A stretch of 64,000 nt of DNA from Arenibacter sp. ARW7G5Y1 (GTDB taxonomy: Bacteria > Bacteroidota > Bacteroidia > Flavobacteriales > Flavobacteriaceae): positions 124,001-188,000 of the forward strand of contig NZ_QJJZ01000003.1 of assembly GCF_003201775.1 (NCBI RefSeq), in the 5' to 3' direction. Shown in pieces: positions 32,275 to 41,492 of the stretch; position 1 is the first letter of the stretch, and the number at the start of each line of letters is the position of its first letter. The notes under the pieces were generated by a model. The model worked only from the letters and a program-made list of their open reading frames with translations. It made no database searches and was not told the origin of the DNA. The position numbers and the translations under genes are program-made.

Positions 32275-32757
32275 ATGGAAAATTCCGTTAGAAGAACCAC
32301 TCCCCAAATTAATATTGTCCTCACCATTATTTCACTGGTATCCTTAATTATCCTTGGCTTTTATAGCATGTATGGAAATATCTTTATTTTCAATAGGGTA
32401 GAGAGTTATATTTTTCCCGTACTATCATTGATCCACTTTCTTTATTTATATGTACTCTGGTTTAAGATAACGGAAAATGAATATCCGGATATGATCATGA
32501 AAAATATTGAGTATATCATGTATGGAATCTTACTGGCCTATGGATATAATATTTATGAAACTTTTTTAATTCTTGGCTCCCAAAGTGAATTTCAAGGCCA
32601 TGTTATACCAAGTTCCTTCGTACCTATGGGCTTTTTGATTATCGCATTACAAAGTCTATTGGTGGTTCTTACTGTTTGGTCATTTGTAATTAGAATACAA
32701 CGGGTGGGCAAATATGATTTTGATTACCTAAATAATCATATTGATGCCTGGGAGTAA
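32275..32757 (+). CDS. Four-pass membrane protein of unknown function
   Basis: The 160-residue protein has four predicted membrane helices, at about 12-32, 43-63, 80-102 and 113-135. The fourth ends in a basic motif RIQRVG. The tail is acidic and polar (DYLNNHIDAWE). No catalytic or ligand motif was recognised. It stands alone, facing the MoxR-type gene tail to tail with an 11-bp gap. I know of no family. Confidence 0.72.
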   Translation: MENSVRRTTPQINIVLTIISLVSLIILGFYSMYGNIFIFNRVESYIFPVLSLIHFLYLYVLWFKITENEYPDMIMKNIEYIMYGILLAYGYNIYETFLILGSQSEFQGHVIPSSFVPMGFLIIALQSLLVVLTVWSFVIRIQRVGKYDFDYLNNHIDAWE

Positions 32758-32768
32758 AATATGCCATT

Positions 32769-34238
32769 TTACAATCCGCTTATAAAGCTACCGTAAACAT
32801 CTTTTATTTGATAGCCTATAGTGTAACGTTGCTTACTTAGTTTTTTATGGGCAACTAGTCCCCACAACACCAATTCCTTCAAAAAATAGGTATCTTCCTT
32901 TTTTATGTCAGGTTGATATTTTGTGATCAATTGTTGAAGTGGAACAATGCTATCCAGCTTTTCCTTGTAGTCCTTATCGGTGGCATCATCCAACAAATCA
33001 AATCCTTCCCCATCAAAGAACCAACTAACCAATTCATCATAAGGACTTTCGGCATCCTTGCGTTCCAATTTATCTATCTTTGGAAAATAATTTAGGAAGA
33101 GCGACTTCACTGCATCATCTATCAATATTTCCGCAACGCTGCCCGAACCTTCCTGTTCCCCTTCGTAAACTAGTTCAATCTTACCGATTATGGACGGAAT
33201 GACCCCCATAAAATCGCTCAGCCTTACCATAGTGGTTTTTTGGCCATTCTTCAATACCCGACGTTCAGCGGTACTCATTAAATTTTCGAAGGAAGTAATG
33301 CTCATCCTGGCGCTTATACCACTTTTGGCATCTACATATTCACTTTCCCTAGCCTCCCTGCTAATTTGTTCTAGGAGATCTTTGGCTAAGTCGGGCACAT
33401 AAACGACTTCACTTTGACGCTTGTCCAATTTGGATTCCTGCTCCGTAATTTTACGGGCGGTTTCTATATCCTCAGGATAGTGTGTTAAAATCTGGGACCC
33501 GATCCTGTCTTTTAACGGAGTTACTATACTGCCCCTATTGGTGTAATCTTCCGGGTTTGCCGTAAATACAAATTGCAGGTCTAGAGGTAAGCGAAGTTTA
33601 AATCCCCTTATTTGAATGTCGCCCTCCTGTAAGATATTAAAAAGGGAGACCTGTATCCTTGCCTGTAGATCAGGTAATTCATTGATTACAAAAATACAAC
33701 GGTTGGCACGTGGGATCATTCCAAAATGTATAACCCGGTCATCGGCATAGGACAACTTTAGATTGGCAGCTTTAATGGGGTCAACATCGCCTATTAGATC
33801 GGCCACCGTAACATCTGGGGTAGCTAATTTTTCATAGAATCGATCATTTCTGTGGAGCCAGGAGATGGGAGTCAGATCCCCGTGTTCCTTAATAGTTTCA
33901 GTGGCATACCGAGAAATGGGACTAAAGGGGTCATCATTTATCTCGGAGCCGGAGATGATTGGAATATACTCGTCCAATAAATTTACCATTAACCTTGCCA
34001 AACGTGTTTTGGCTTGTCCCCTAAGCCCAAGTAGATTAATGTTGTGTCTGGACAATATTGCCCTTTCCAGCTCCGGTACAACGGAATTTTCATAACCCCA
34101 AACCCCTGGAAAGGTAATTTCATCCGACTTTATTTTGTCAATAAGATTTGCTCTTAACTCATCCTTTATTTTTTTTGTTTTGTACCCTGCCTTTCTAAGC
34201 TGTCCTAGATTGGTAATTTCCTTATGATTCAATTTCAT
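32769..34238 (-). CDS. MoxR/ChlI-like AAA+ ATPase
   Basis: The 489-residue protein is an AAA+ ATPase. Walker A is GLRGQAKTRLAR near residue 72. The Walker B segment reads CIFVINELPDL, with Asn where most relatives have Asp, and the sensor-1 region is FTANPEDYTNRG. It resembles magnesium chelatase subunit I and MoxR proteins. The VWA-domain protein gene lies 89 bp upstream in the same direction, the usual partner of such ATPases. The pair probably loads or remodels a metal-containing or multi-subunit client, which is not in the window. The Asn in Walker B needs a family alignment before any loss of activity is claimed. Confidence 0.87.
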   Translation of the reverse strand: MKLNHKEITNLGQLRKAGYKTKKIKDELRANLIDKIKSDEITFPGVWGYENSVVPELERAILSRHNINLLGLRGQAKTRLARLMVNLLDEYIPIISGSEINDDPFSPISRYATETIKEHGDLTPISWLHRNDRFYEKLATPDVTVADLIGDVDPIKAANLKLSYADDRVIHFGMIPRANRCIFVINELPDLQARIQVSLFNILQEGDIQIRGFKLRLPLDLQFVFTANPEDYTNRGSIVTPLKDRIGSQILTHYPEDIETARKITEQESKLDKRQSEVVYVPDLAKDLLEQISREARESEYVDAKSGISARMSITSFENLMSTAERRVLKNGQKTTMVRLSDFMGVIPSIIGKIELVYEGEQEGSGSVAEILIDDAVKSLFLNYFPKIDKLERKDAESPYDELVSWFFDGEGFDLLDDATDKDYKEKLDSIVPLQQLITKYQPDIKKEDTYFLKELVLWGLVAHKKLSKQRYTIGYQIKDVYGSFISGL

Positions 34239-34327
34239 CTGTAAGTTTTTATAATTTGGCCATCCTGTCTACTTTGGTCGACAGGGAGTGGTGCACAACG
34301 GCTTATTCCAATTTTTTTTATCCTTAA

Positions 34328-35470
34328 TTATCCCTTTAATCTTTTTCTTCTATTCTGTTCGTAATCCTCAAAAATCATTTCACCAAGTCCCTTTAGGCCG
34401 GTAAAGAAAGCCTTTCCCTTATTAGCTTCTGTAAAATGCCTCACAAACTGTGTTAAATACGGATCTTTGGCAATCATGAAGGTGGTTATGGGAATATGGA
34501 GTTTTCTGGCCTGTCTGGCCATGTTGTAGCATTTTTCCACGATATAATCGTCCAGGCCCACACTATTTTTATAATAGGTGCCATCGGCCAATTTAATGCA
34601 GCTGGGTTTGCCATCGGTAATCATAAAGATCTGCTTGTTCGTATTTCGCTTCCTACGGAGCATATCCATCGCCAATTGCAATCCTGCAACGGTGTTGGTA
34701 TGATAGGGTCCTACTTTTAGATAAGGCAGGTCCTTAATAGGAATGGGCCAGGCATCGTTGCCAAAAACCAAAATCTCCAAGGTGTCCTTAGGGTATCGGG
34801 TCGTGATAAGCTCTGCCAAGGCCATGGCGACCTTTTTTGCCGGCGTAATGCGGTCTTCGCCATAGAGTATCATACTATGGCTGATATCGATCATGAGGAC
34901 CGTGCTCATTTGGGCTTTGAATTGGGTGTCCTCCACCACTAAATCCTCCTCGCTTAAATGGAAATTGCCAATACCGTGGTTTATCTGGGCATTTTTTAAA
35001 CTTTCGGTCATGGAAATCCGCTCTAAACTGTCTCCGAATTTATATTCCCTGTATTCGCCCATATGCTCATCGCCCCTACCCGATAAGCCGGTTTTGTGAT
35101 TCCCCGAACCACTTCTTTTGATCTTGCCGAAAATTTGATTCAAGGCCGCTTGCCTAATAATCCGTTCCATCTTGGCGGTTATGGACAAATCTGCCTCCTT
35201 CCCCCCCGTGCCATCGCCATCACCTTCTTTGGGATCTTCTCTCAGATATCCTTTGGCCTTAAGGTCTTCTATAAAATCGTCAATGGTATAATTCTCATCG
35301 GTAAGTTCGTATTCCTTGTCCAACTCCCTTAGCCAATCCAAGGCCTCATCCACATCTCCCGAAGTATGTGTAATCAGTTCCTTGAAAATATCAAAAAGCT
35401 TTTCGAAAGGAGTTTGCTCGGGGGCTTCATAGGTAGAAAACCTAAACCCTTTTCTTTTATTAATACCCAT
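34328..35470 (-). CDS. VWA-domain partner of the MoxR-like ATPase
   Basis: The 380-residue protein has a helical N-terminal region, a glycine- and Asp-rich linker (DGDGTGG near 105) and a von Willebrand A domain from about 170. The metal site is DISHSMIL, and ITDGKPS is a later strand. The VWA core is intact, so it should bind metal and partner. Its place directly upstream of a MoxR/ChlI-like ATPase is the typical ATPase-VWA couple, where the VWA protein gives client specificity. A C-terminal Lys/Arg-rich end (RRKRLKG) is noted. No client gene is nearby. Confidence 0.87.
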   Translation of the reverse strand: MGINKRKGFRFSTYEAPEQTPFEKLFDIFKELITHTSGDVDEALDWLRELDKEYELTDENYTIDDFIEDLKAKGYLREDPKEGDGDGTGGKEADLSITAKMERIIRQAALNQIFGKIKRSGSGNHKTGLSGRGDEHMGEYREYKFGDSLERISMTESLKNAQINHGIGNFHLSEEDLVVEDTQFKAQMSTVLMIDISHSMILYGEDRITPAKKVAMALAELITTRYPKDTLEILVFGNDAWPIPIKDLPYLKVGPYHTNTVAGLQLAMDMLRRKRNTNKQIFMITDGKPSCIKLADGTYYKNSVGLDDYIVEKCYNMARQARKLHIPITTFMIAKDPYLTQFVRHFTEANKGKAFFTGLKGLGEMIFEDYEQNRRKRLKG

Positions 35471-35548
35471 ACTATAAAATTACTTAATTTGGTCAAGACC
35501 TTTTCCTTTTTAAAGAAAACTTAACGGTTTACCTAATATTAGCATCCC

Positions 35549-36364
35549 TTGGATCATAAAAATCTTTCATATTACAGGGCATTTTTTAAAACTCCTCCAC
35601 TTTGGATAGGGGAATTGGAAGGTTTGAGGCAATTTGTGCTTCCAGAATTAAATTTTGAAAACCTGGAGATGGGGCGGTTACCTTCCAATGTAAGGTTAGG
35701 ACATAAAATAGAACACATTTTTCTAAAGCTGATCCAACACTCAACCCAATACAATGTTATTGCTCACAACATTCCCATAAGGAAGGAAAAAACAAGTTTG
35801 GGGGAAATAGATTTTTTATTGCAAGATGTTGATAGTCATAAATTTATGCATGTTGAGTTGACGTATAAATTCTATGTGGTAACAGGGGAGGCAACAAAGA
35901 TTGAATGCCAATTGATTGGGCCAAACAGGAGCGACTCCTTCCTGGCCAAGAAAGAAAGGATTGTAAATCATCAGATTCCGCTTCTGAGAACTCCTGAAGC
36001 TACCTCTGTTTTGCAAGGGTTACATATAACGGCTTCGGAATTATTGCATCGGGTGTGTTTTAAATCCCAAATATTTATCCCATTTACGACGCGTGAAGTG
36101 GATTTGGCTCCCTTTAATTCCGATTGTATTTGTGGCAGATGGATTCCTTTACAACAATTTAAGAGCCCTTGGTTTTTGGAACAACGTTATTATCTACCAT
36201 CCAAGCCCGAATGGCTTTTGGAGCCGCATCAAGGTGTTGATTGGTTAGGCCATAATGAAATACTGGATTTGATTTCAATTGGGTTGGAAAATAAAAAATC
36301 TCCCTTATTATGGATGCAATCAGCTGATTTTACCATTGAAAAACTTTTCATTGTATGGTGGTAG
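35549..36364 (+). CDS. DUF1853 family protein, possible nuclease fold
   Basis: The 271-residue soluble protein matches my memory of the DUF1853 group, with the opening YYRAFFKTPPLWIGELEGL and later GEIDFLLQ and MHVELTYKFYV. The spacing of Glu and Asp in SLGEIDFLL followed by HVELTYKF is reminiscent of a PD-(D/E)xK nuclease core, where Lys comes after a Glu. This is inference only. It is separated from the VWA gene by a divergent 78-bp gap and from the next gene by 127 bp, so it has no partner. Function is unknown. Confidence 0.72.
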   Translation: MDHKNLSYYRAFFKTPPLWIGELEGLRQFVLPELNFENLEMGRLPSNVRLGHKIEHIFLKLIQHSTQYNVIAHNIPIRKEKTSLGEIDFLLQDVDSHKFMHVELTYKFYVVTGEATKIECQLIGPNRSDSFLAKKERIVNHQIPLLRTPEATSVLQGLHITASELLHRVCFKSQIFIPFTTREVDLAPFNSDCICGRWIPLQQFKSPWFLEQRYYLPSKPEWLLEPHQGVDWLGHNEILDLISIGLENKKSPLLWMQSADFTIEKLFIVWW

Positions 36365-36491
36365 ATCCAATTAAAATGGGGGAGTAATAATGGGGTATGT
36401 AACCTGTGTAAAAATAATAGAAATAGGATGTCCCAACAATATAGGCAATAATGATTCGTTTTCTTTAGACAAATCTTATAAACCCACACCT

Positions 36492-36881
36492 ATGAAAAAA
36501 GTTTATTTGTTGTTTTTTTCATTGTTTGTCTTTTCCATGGCACAGGCAAAGGACGACTGTGAATTAATTTATTCTACCGCATCCTATGCCCTTAATCATG
36601 CTAAAAGCGCTTTAAAGGCGAACAACTTTGATCATCAGAAATACTATTCGGGCAAGGCCTTGGAGTCTTACGAAAAACTATTTAAGCTATTGGAAGGGAG
36701 TCAATGTGAAGGACTGTCGGAAAAAGTTCAGGACATTATAGCAGATGCTTTAAAGGCTGCGGAACCCGCTGACTGGGATAGAGGACGTTATTACAGTAAA
36801 AAGGTGTTCACCAGTACCCAGGACCTTATAAGTTATATGGATGGTAGGACCGAGGTTGCAGGAGTAGACGGCACAGAGTAA
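36492..36881 (+). CDS. Secreted small helical protein with an internal repeat
   Basis: The 129-residue product starts at 36492 (MKKVYLLFFSLF), giving a signal peptide cut after SMAQA. There is no lipobox. The mature part is predicted helical and shows two similar halves: ALKANNFDHQKYYSGKALES and, about 55 residues later, ALKAAEPADWDRGRYYSKKV. Two Cys residues (DDCE near the start and SQCEG in the middle) may form a disulfide. A longer frame from 36390 is less likely because it would bury the signal. I know no family. It is followed by a strong terminator. Confidence 0.7.
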   Translation: MKKVYLLFFSLFVFSMAQAKDDCELIYSTASYALNHAKSALKANNFDHQKYYSGKALESYEKLFKLLEGSQCEGLSEKVQDIIADALKAAEPADWDRGRYYSKKVFTSTQDLISYMDGRTEVAGVDGTE

Positions 36882-36915
36882 TTATCCGGGAACAATACCT
36901 TTCCCTTAATAAAAA

Positions 36916-36983
36916 AAAGTCATTGCTTTTCCGGTCAACAAAATACTAAGTTGAACAGGTAAACAATGACTTTCCTTTTTTTT
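36916..36983. terminator. Bidirectional terminator between convergent genes
   Basis: AAAGTCATTG (36916-36925) pairs with CAATGACTTT (36964-36973), with an inner TCAAC/GTTGA stem. A-rich and T-rich runs flank the outer stem on both sides. It separates the secreted helical protein gene from the Gfo/Idh-type gene. Confidence 0.8.
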
Positions 36984-36997
36984 ATGCAGTAGGGCCT

Positions 36998-38410
36998 TTA
37001 GCCTACAATATCCAAAGGTGCTGTGGTTTTCCAATTGCCCCTGGTAAAATCCGGAAATTCTTGTGGTGCTCCATTTTGGGCCACGGATGCTTCGCTCAAG
37101 GTACCTACGGCACTCCAATAACACCCTTCATAAACGTTCTGATCCAATGGTTGTCCATTTCTAAGGCACTCGATGATTCTATACCTCATTATAAAGTCCA
37201 TTCCGCCATGTCCGCCCATTTTGGTGGCCAATTCTCCCAATCGCACGTATAGTGGATGTTCGTATTTTTCGAAAATCTTTTGCAATTGCTCACCTTCTGC
37301 CCACTCATGGTGGTTGTCCGGGCCACCTTCCACTCCACCTTCCAAGGCAATCCGGGTAGGGAAACCTGTCAAGGTTCCTTTTGTTCCTTGTATCAGGTTG
37401 TGTCTGGTATAAGGTCTAGGGCTAGTTTCGTCCCATTGTACCATAACTGTCCTACCCATGTGGGTTTTAACAATGGATGTATTTATATCCCCACCCTTAA
37501 AGTCCAACTTATTCCACTTGTGGTCTGCCGGAAAATTCTTGGCAGCGTATAGATTACGACCTTTACCTGGCGAAGAAAAGGAATTTATAAATTTGAAATT
37601 ATCCTCTCCCCTGGCCAAATTCATGTATTGTGCTACTGGCCCCAGTCCGTGGGTAGGATAGAGATTACCATCGCGATTGGCATAATGATAGGTACGCCAA
37701 GACCCCGTTCCACGTTCCACTTCCTTCATTTGTGATCTTAATTCGTGGATATAGGCAGCTTCTCCATGTAGCAATTCGCCAATAACACCTTTACGGCACA
37801 TATTTAAGTAGAGTAGTTCTTCCCTGCCATAGTTGACGTTTTCCATCATCATACAATGCTTTTGGGTTTTCTCCGAGGTATCCACTATGTCCCACATCTC
37901 TTGGATGGTAAGGGCCAGTGGTACTTCAACAAAAACATGGGCCCCACTTTTCATAGCTTCTATGGCCATAGGTGCATGCAATTCCCATGGGGTACAAACA
38001 AAAACGGCATCTGGCTTTTCCTTTTTCAACATCTTTTTCCAGTCGTTCTCCCCATCGGTGTACAAGGTTATTTTCTTGTGCCTGGTGCCACCACCATTTT
38101 CCTTGCATATGTTTGCCGATTTCTCGGCAAGATCTTGGTACAAATCACTGATAGCTACTACTTCTGTCCCCTCAATGGCCGCAATTTGATGTGCATGTCC
38201 AGAACCTCGAGCACCTACACCTATAAAGGCGCATTTTACGGTTTCCAATTTAGGGGCTGAAAATCCGCCCATATACTTGGCACCATATAATGGTTCCGGG
38301 GTATTATAGGGGCTGTTACCGGTGATTGAATTGGACCATGCCGGGGTCATTGCCAAACCCACACCAGCAATGGATGTTTTTCTAAGAAAATCCCTCCTAT
38401 TTGATTTCAT
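36998..38410 (-). CDS. Gfo/Idh/MocA-family protein, probable GH109-type glycosidase
   Basis: The 470-residue protein starts with a Tat signal (SNRRDFLRKTSIAGVG), so it is exported after folding. The Rossmann part begins KCAFIGVGARGSGHAHQIA, with the NAD-binding glycine loop. Later, VFVCTPWELHAPMAIEAMKS and the stretch YPTHGLGPVAQYMN resemble GH109 enzymes, which cleave glycosides by an NAD-dependent oxidation-elimination path. Its preferred sugar may be N-acetylgalactosamine, as for GH109 founders, but this is inference. It is monocistronic and not in a polysaccharide locus, so the substrate is open. Confidence 0.85.
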   Translation of the reverse strand: MKSNRRDFLRKTSIAGVGLAMTPAWSNSITGNSPYNTPEPLYGAKYMGGFSAPKLETVKCAFIGVGARGSGHAHQIAAIEGTEVVAISDLYQDLAEKSANICKENGGGTRHKKITLYTDGENDWKKMLKKEKPDAVFVCTPWELHAPMAIEAMKSGAHVFVEVPLALTIQEMWDIVDTSEKTQKHCMMMENVNYGREELLYLNMCRKGVIGELLHGEAAYIHELRSQMKEVERGTGSWRTYHYANRDGNLYPTHGLGPVAQYMNLARGEDNFKFINSFSSPGKGRNLYAAKNFPADHKWNKLDFKGGDINTSIVKTHMGRTVMVQWDETSPRPYTRHNLIQGTKGTLTGFPTRIALEGGVEGGPDNHHEWAEGEQLQKIFEKYEHPLYVRLGELATKMGGHGGMDFIMRYRIIECLRNGQPLDQNVYEGCYWSAVGTLSEASVAQNGAPQEFPDFTRGNWKTTAPLDIVG

Positions 38411-38534
38411 ACTTTAAACTCTTGATGTTATTGATTATTCCTTGGAATTTTTGAAGATAAGTTAATTTATTTTACCAAAACAAATCAAGTTGGAAATTGC
38501 ACAATTTTCGAGTCATATGAAAAATATTTAAAAA

Positions 38535-39170
38535 CTAATGCCGAGACTCTAGAACCTTAACGATGTCCTGAAGTTTAAATCCTTTTGCCTGTAACAAGAT
38601 TAGGTAATGGAACAAGAGATCGGCGCTTTCCTCCTTGAACAGTTGGTCGTTATCGTCTTTGGCCTCAATGACGACCTCTACAGCCTCTTCGCCTACTTTT
38701 TGGGCAACTTTATTAATCCCGCTTTTAAAGAGTGAGGAAACATAGCTAGGTTTAACTCCCTCGGGAATCCCGACCTTTCCCTCTGCTTGTTCTTTTCTAT
38801 TTTGAATAATGCTTTCCAATTCTGATAGAAATCCAAAGGAGGTATCGTTTCTTTCGCCCCAGCAGGTATCGGTTCCCTTGTGACATGTTGGTCCTACGGG
38901 AGCCACCATTACCAATAGGGTGTCATTGTCACAATCCAATTTAATATCCACTAGATTCAAAAAGTTTCCGCTTTCCTCCCCTTTGGTCCACAATCTGTTT
39001 TTAGTGCGACTAAAGAAGGTTACTTTACCACTGTCCACAGTTTTTTCGTAGGCCTCTTGGTTCATATACCCGAGCATAAGTACATTTTTTGTAAGTGCGT
39101 CCTGTATTATGGCCGGTACTAGGCCATCGTTATTTTTGTTAAAGTCTATGTTCATGATTTTGGATTCCAT
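38535..39170 (-). CDS. hisI: Bifunctional PRA-CH/PRA-PH, histidine synthesis
   Basis: The 211-residue HisIE protein joins the cyclohydrolase and the pyrophosphohydrolase. The first part contains SRTKNRLWTKGEESGN and the metal/active-site stretch GPTCHKGTDTCWG. The second half has EEAVEVVIEAKDDND and DLLFHYLILLQ, typical of the helical PRA-PH domain. It is the last gene of the minus-strand his operon, 7 bp after hisF. The start at 39170 gives MESKIMNIDF. An alternative start at 39155 is equally possible. No terminator was clear downstream. Confidence 0.95.
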   Translation of the reverse strand: MESKIMNIDFNKNNDGLVPAIIQDALTKNVLMLGYMNQEAYEKTVDSGKVTFFSRTKNRLWTKGEESGNFLNLVDIKLDCDNDTLLVMVAPVGPTCHKGTDTCWGERNDTSFGFLSELESIIQNRKEQAEGKVGIPEGVKPSYVSSLFKSGINKVAQKVGEEAVEVVIEAKDDNDQLFKEESADLLFHYLILLQAKGFKLQDIVKVLESRH

Positions 39171-39177
39171 TAGGGTT

Positions 39178-39933
39178 TTATAATCTAACCGGTATATTAT
39201 TTCTTTTCAACTCTGCTTTCAAGTCCTTGATCTCGATTTCTTTGAAGTGAAACACGCTGGCCGCCAAAGCGGCATCTGCCTTGCCTTCCATAAATGTATC
39301 CGTGAAATGTTGCATATTTCCGGCACCGCCCGATGCTATAATGGGTATATTCAATTCGGTGGATAATCGGGCCAAAGCTTCATTGGCAAATCCGTCCTTA
39401 GTACCATCATGGTCCATGGAAGTAAAAAGGATTTCACCGGCCCCACGGTCTTCCACTTCCTTTGCCCAGGTAAAAAGATTTAGGGTTGTAGGTACCTTCC
39501 CTCCTACCAAGTGAACAATCCATTCCCCATTTATTTGTTTGGCATCTATGGCAACCACTATGCATTGTGATCCAAATTTGGCAACCAGGTCGTTGATCAA
39601 TTGAGGATTTTTTACAGCCGATGAATTTATGGATACCTTATCCGCTCCATTATGCAGTAATATATCTACGTCTTCCACAGATGAAATACCACCGCCAACA
39701 GTAAACGGAATATTTACTTTTTCAGCCACACGCAGCACTAAATCGGCCAATGTTCTCCTTCTTTCCTCCGTTGCGGAAATATCTAGGAAGACTAGCTCGT
39801 CCGCTCCTGTTTTTGCGTAAATTTCGGCCAATTCCACGGGGTCCCCTGCATCCCTCAGGTCTACAAAGTTGATTCCTTTTACCGTTCTCCCGTTTTTGAT
39901 ATCCAAACAAGGGATAATTCTTTTTGTTAACAT
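39178..39933 (-). CDS. hisF: Imidazole glycerol phosphate synthase, cyclase subunit
   Basis: The 251-residue TIM-barrel enzyme works with HisH to turn PRFAR and ammonia into imidazole glycerol phosphate and AICAR. Asp11 in [10 protein letters not shown] is the first catalytic residue and the second lies in IVVAIDAKQ. The phosphate loops VGGGISS and ASGGAGN are clear. It sits between hisA and hisIE in the operon, 96 bp after hisA. Confidence 0.96.
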   Translation of the reverse strand: MLTKRIIPCLDIKNGRTVKGINFVDLRDAGDPVELAEIYAKTGADELVFLDISATEERRRTLADLVLRVAEKVNIPFTVGGGISSVEDVDILLHNGADKVSINSSAVKNPQLINDLVAKFGSQCIVVAIDAKQINGEWIVHLVGGKVPTTLNLFTWAKEVEDRGAGEILFTSMDHDGTKDGFANEALARLSTELNIPIIASGGAGNMQHFTDTFMEGKADAALAASVFHFKEIEIKDLKAELKRNNIPVRL

Positions 39934-40029
39934 GGGGTATTTACGTTTTTGTATTTGGAGGCGAATCCAATTAATATCTTCAATGCCATTACTAGGCTGT
40001 CCCTATTGAACAGCAATAGGTTTTAAGGG

Positions 40030-40758
40030 TTAAATATCGAGAATAAATTTTTCCAATTGTTTTAGGCTAATTCTGTTTTCATAAATGGCCTTACCAATAA
40101 TGGTTCCTTCACAGCCCAATTCGGCCAGTTTAGGGAGTTCGTCAAAAGTTGAAATACCGCCACTGGCAATTAGTTGTAATTTTGGTCCACATTCAGCCAA
40201 AATCTTGCGATACAAATCAAATGAAGGTCCTTCCAACATACCATCCTTACTAATATCGGTACAGATAACCCCTCTGATTCCTTCTTTTTGATACACCTGT
40301 ATGAAGGGAACCAACTCCTCCTTGGAATCTTCCATCCAGCCAGAAACGGCAACCATCTCATTTTTGGCATCCGCTCCTAGAACAATCTTCTCTGGACCGT
40401 ATTTGTTGATCCATGAAATAAAGGTTTCCCTGTCTTTTACAGCAATACTTCCTCCGGTAATTTGATTGGCCCCACTTTCAAAGGCTATCCTTAAATCCTC
40501 GTCGGTCTTGAGTCCACCTCCAAAATCTATTTTTAAGTTGGTATTGGAAGCTATTTTTTCCAACACCTTATGATTTACAATGTGCTTGGATTTGGCTCCG
40601 TCCAAATCTACTAAATGTAGGTATTGTATACCATGGGCCTCGAACTCTTTTGCCACCTCCAAGGGATTCTCATTGTAAATTTTTTTGGTGTCATAGTCTC
40701 CTTTGGATAGTCTAACACATTTTCCTTCAATGATGTCTATGGCGGGTATTATTCTCAT
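40030..40758 (-). CDS. hisA: ProFAR isomerase
   Basis: The 242-residue TIM-barrel enzyme isomerises ProFAR to [20 protein letters not shown] carries catalytic Asp8 and [12 protein letters not shown] the second Asp. The barrel half-repeats common with HisF are visible, such as DFGGGLKTD and [11 protein letters not shown]. It lies 33 bp after hisH and 96 bp before hisF. Confidence 0.96.
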   Translation of the reverse strand: MRIIPAIDIIEGKCVRLSKGDYDTKKIYNENPLEVAKEFEAHGIQYLHLVDLDGAKSKHIVNHKVLEKIASNTNLKIDFGGGLKTDEDLRIAFESGANQITGGSIAVKDRETFISWINKYGPEKIVLGADAKNEMVAVSGWMEDSKEELVPFIQVYQKEGIRGVICTDISKDGMLEGPSFDLYRKILAECGPKLQLIASGGISTFDELPKLAELGCEGTIIGKAIYENRISLKQLEKFILDI

Positions 40759-40791
40759 TTTGTTTTTAATTAAGTCCCAATGGGCATTTAT

Positions 40792-41388
40792 TTAATTGGG
40801 AGTATGTATGGTTTCGATAAAATTTCTAAGAATCCGTTCCCCTACCTCACTGCTCTTTTCTGGGTGGAATTGGGTTCCATAAAAATTATCTTTTCTCAAA
40901 GCGGCACTATATCCCAAACCGTAATCCGCTTCTGCTATGGTTTCCTTGCACAAAGGGGCATAAAAACTGTGTACCAAATAAATATGCTCTTTTTCATTGA
41001 CGTTTTTGAAAAGATCGGATTTTAAATTTGTAATTTGATTCCATCCTATTTGTGGAACTTTTACCTCATTGGAAAACTTAACCACGTCAACATCAAAAAT
41101 ACCTAGGCCCTGCGTATTGCCTTCCTCCGAAGAGTGACACATTAATTGCATTCCGAGACAAATTCCCAGTACCGGCTGTTTTAATTTGGGTATAATCTGG
41201 TCCAATTTACTTTCGCGCAACTTTTTCATGGCGCTACTGGCTTCCCCAACACCTGGAAAAATAACTTTATCGGCCGTCATAATCCCCTCAGCATCCTTGC
41301 TCAGAATAGCTTCGTATCCCAAGCGTTGAAAGGCAAATTTAATGCTCTGTATATTTCCGGCTCCGTAATCTATTATTACTATTTTCAT
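40792..41388 (-). CDS. hisH: Imidazole glycerol phosphate synthase, glutaminase subunit
   Basis: The 198-residue glutaminase supplies ammonia to HisF. The nucleophile Cys is in LGICLGMQLMC and the His-Glu pair in GTQFHPEKSSEVG. The open frame reaches 41421, but the family start is MKIVIIDYGAGN at 41388. It follows hisB by 104 bp and precedes hisA by 33 bp. Confidence 0.95.
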   Translation of the reverse strand: MKIVIIDYGAGNIQSIKFAFQRLGYEAILSKDAEGIMTADKVIFPGVGEASSAMKKLRESKLDQIIPKLKQPVLGICLGMQLMCHSSEEGNTQGLGIFDVDVVKFSNEVKVPQIGWNQITNLKSDLFKNVNEKEHIYLVHSFYAPLCKETIAEADYGLGYSAALRKDNFYGTQFHPEKSSEVGERILRNFIETIHTPN

Positions 41389-41492
41389 TTTCTTTGTCCT
41401 TCGGACAGATTTTTTGCTCACTAAGTGAGGTTTGAATATTCCGACACTTGTCTACCCCTTGCTTTTGGACAGGGCCTTGAGGCATTAGACTT

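Noticed and set aside
34264-34285. Short palindrome CCTGTC-N10-GACAGG before the MoxR-like gene
   Set aside because: It resembles a decayed unit of the GCCTG repeats, but it is a single short hairpin, too weak to call a regulatory site.
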